From Cotesia glomerata (Eukaryota; Arthropoda; Insecta; Hymenoptera; Braconidae): a DNA stretch of 64,000 nucleotides. The notes beneath the pieces were generated by a model. That model did not search any database. It was not told the DNA's origin and saw only the letters and a program-made list of their open reading frames with translations. The stretch covers positions 21,851,904 through 21,915,903 of the forward strand of contig NC_058163.1 in assembly GCF_020080835.1 (NCBI RefSeq), written 5' to 3'. Positions 63,616-64,000 of this stretch are shown here, in pieces. The translations under genes were made by a program, and so were the position numbers. Positions within the stretch are counted from its first letter, which is position 1. Each line of letters starts with the position of its first letter.

Positions 63616-64000
63616 AATTTGTCTATAAATATCTTCTAAGGAAGACATGATGTATCCGACGATTCAAAAGTATCAATAAATTTCCTCACAAAAATTGTAG
63701 TTACCTATTTGAATTTAAAATATTTCTATTTATAAAATTAGTTTTTTTTTGCAAAATAAATCTGCTTCTATTGAACTGCAATTTATTTATTGCCATAAAA
63801 TTGGCCGTAATATTTATGAGGTCACAAAAACTGCGGTTAGTTACTTGGGTTTTTTAAGAAATTTTTTAATTAGAGAATGAATCAGTCCACCAAACAGTAC
63901 CTTAAATTGGAATTGTTATTGTTATTAGATGTTAATTTTACTTTTGTAAATTTAGTTGTAATATTAGAAAAATGCGACAAGTAAATGGTGTTGGTTTATT
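63616..64000 (+). pseudogene. Orphan OR last exon, open, after OR7
   Basis: The exon itself is 63821-63880. It follows ATTTATGAG and reads VTKTAVSYLGFLRNFLIRE then stop, with no lesion. It resembles the OR5 last exon, and the 3' flank (ATTAGATG, GACAAGTAAATGGTGTTGG) also matches the OR5 3'UTR. No upstream exons of its own are present between 63616 and 63820. Confidence 0.65.

Overview
This window is nuclear DNA from an insect. The organism is most likely a hymenopteran, and a parasitoid wasp such as a braconid is the best guess. The evidence is strong AT bias, multi-exon genes with GT-AG introns, insect-like CCT4 and Pgant7 proteins, and a tandem array of 7-TM insect odorant receptors (ORs). 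The taxon is an inference because no search was possible. I placed exons by hand from the reading frames and splice sites.

Left part (1-24,000) holds four ordinary genes. A POLR1D-like gene (minus, 73-1718) and CCT4 (plus, 2174-5491) are arranged head to head over about 455 bp. GALNT7/Pgant7 (minus, 7469-14064) has three coding exons, the first encoding a membrane anchor. A THAP zinc-finger gene (plus, 16481-22295) has a P-element-transposase-like C-terminal part. Their introns and spacers carry a Helitron pair, piggyBac-like, hAT-like and other inverted-repeat elements, many nested.

Right part (26,600-63,900) is a head-to-tail array of seven odorant-receptor genes, all on the plus strand. 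Each has the same seven-coding-exon plan, with a first coding exon of only nine bases (Met-Glu-Ser or similar). Five have open reading frames of 391-392 residues (26612-36150, 38805-40400, 42220-43816, 49458-56299, 58927-60543). Two are pseudogenes (44693-48059 and 61130-63615). Orphan copies of a last exon lie after the sixth and seventh genes. Gene length varies from 1.6 to 9.5 kb almost entirely because of transposons in introns 2, 5 and 6.

The most notable non-genic content is the mobile DNA. Several insertions can be proved from empty sites in paralogous copies: a 4.6-kb TTAA-flanked element in OR1, a 2-kb palindrome with a Helitron at its centre in OR4, and a PIF/Harbinger-like element (3-bp TWA duplication) once inside another repeat and once inside an OR exon. 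There is also an 85-bp piece of 18S rRNA-like sequence in an OR intron, and a class of elements with related ends (TACAC..GA.A.AAA) whose interiors are arrays of short palindromic motifs.
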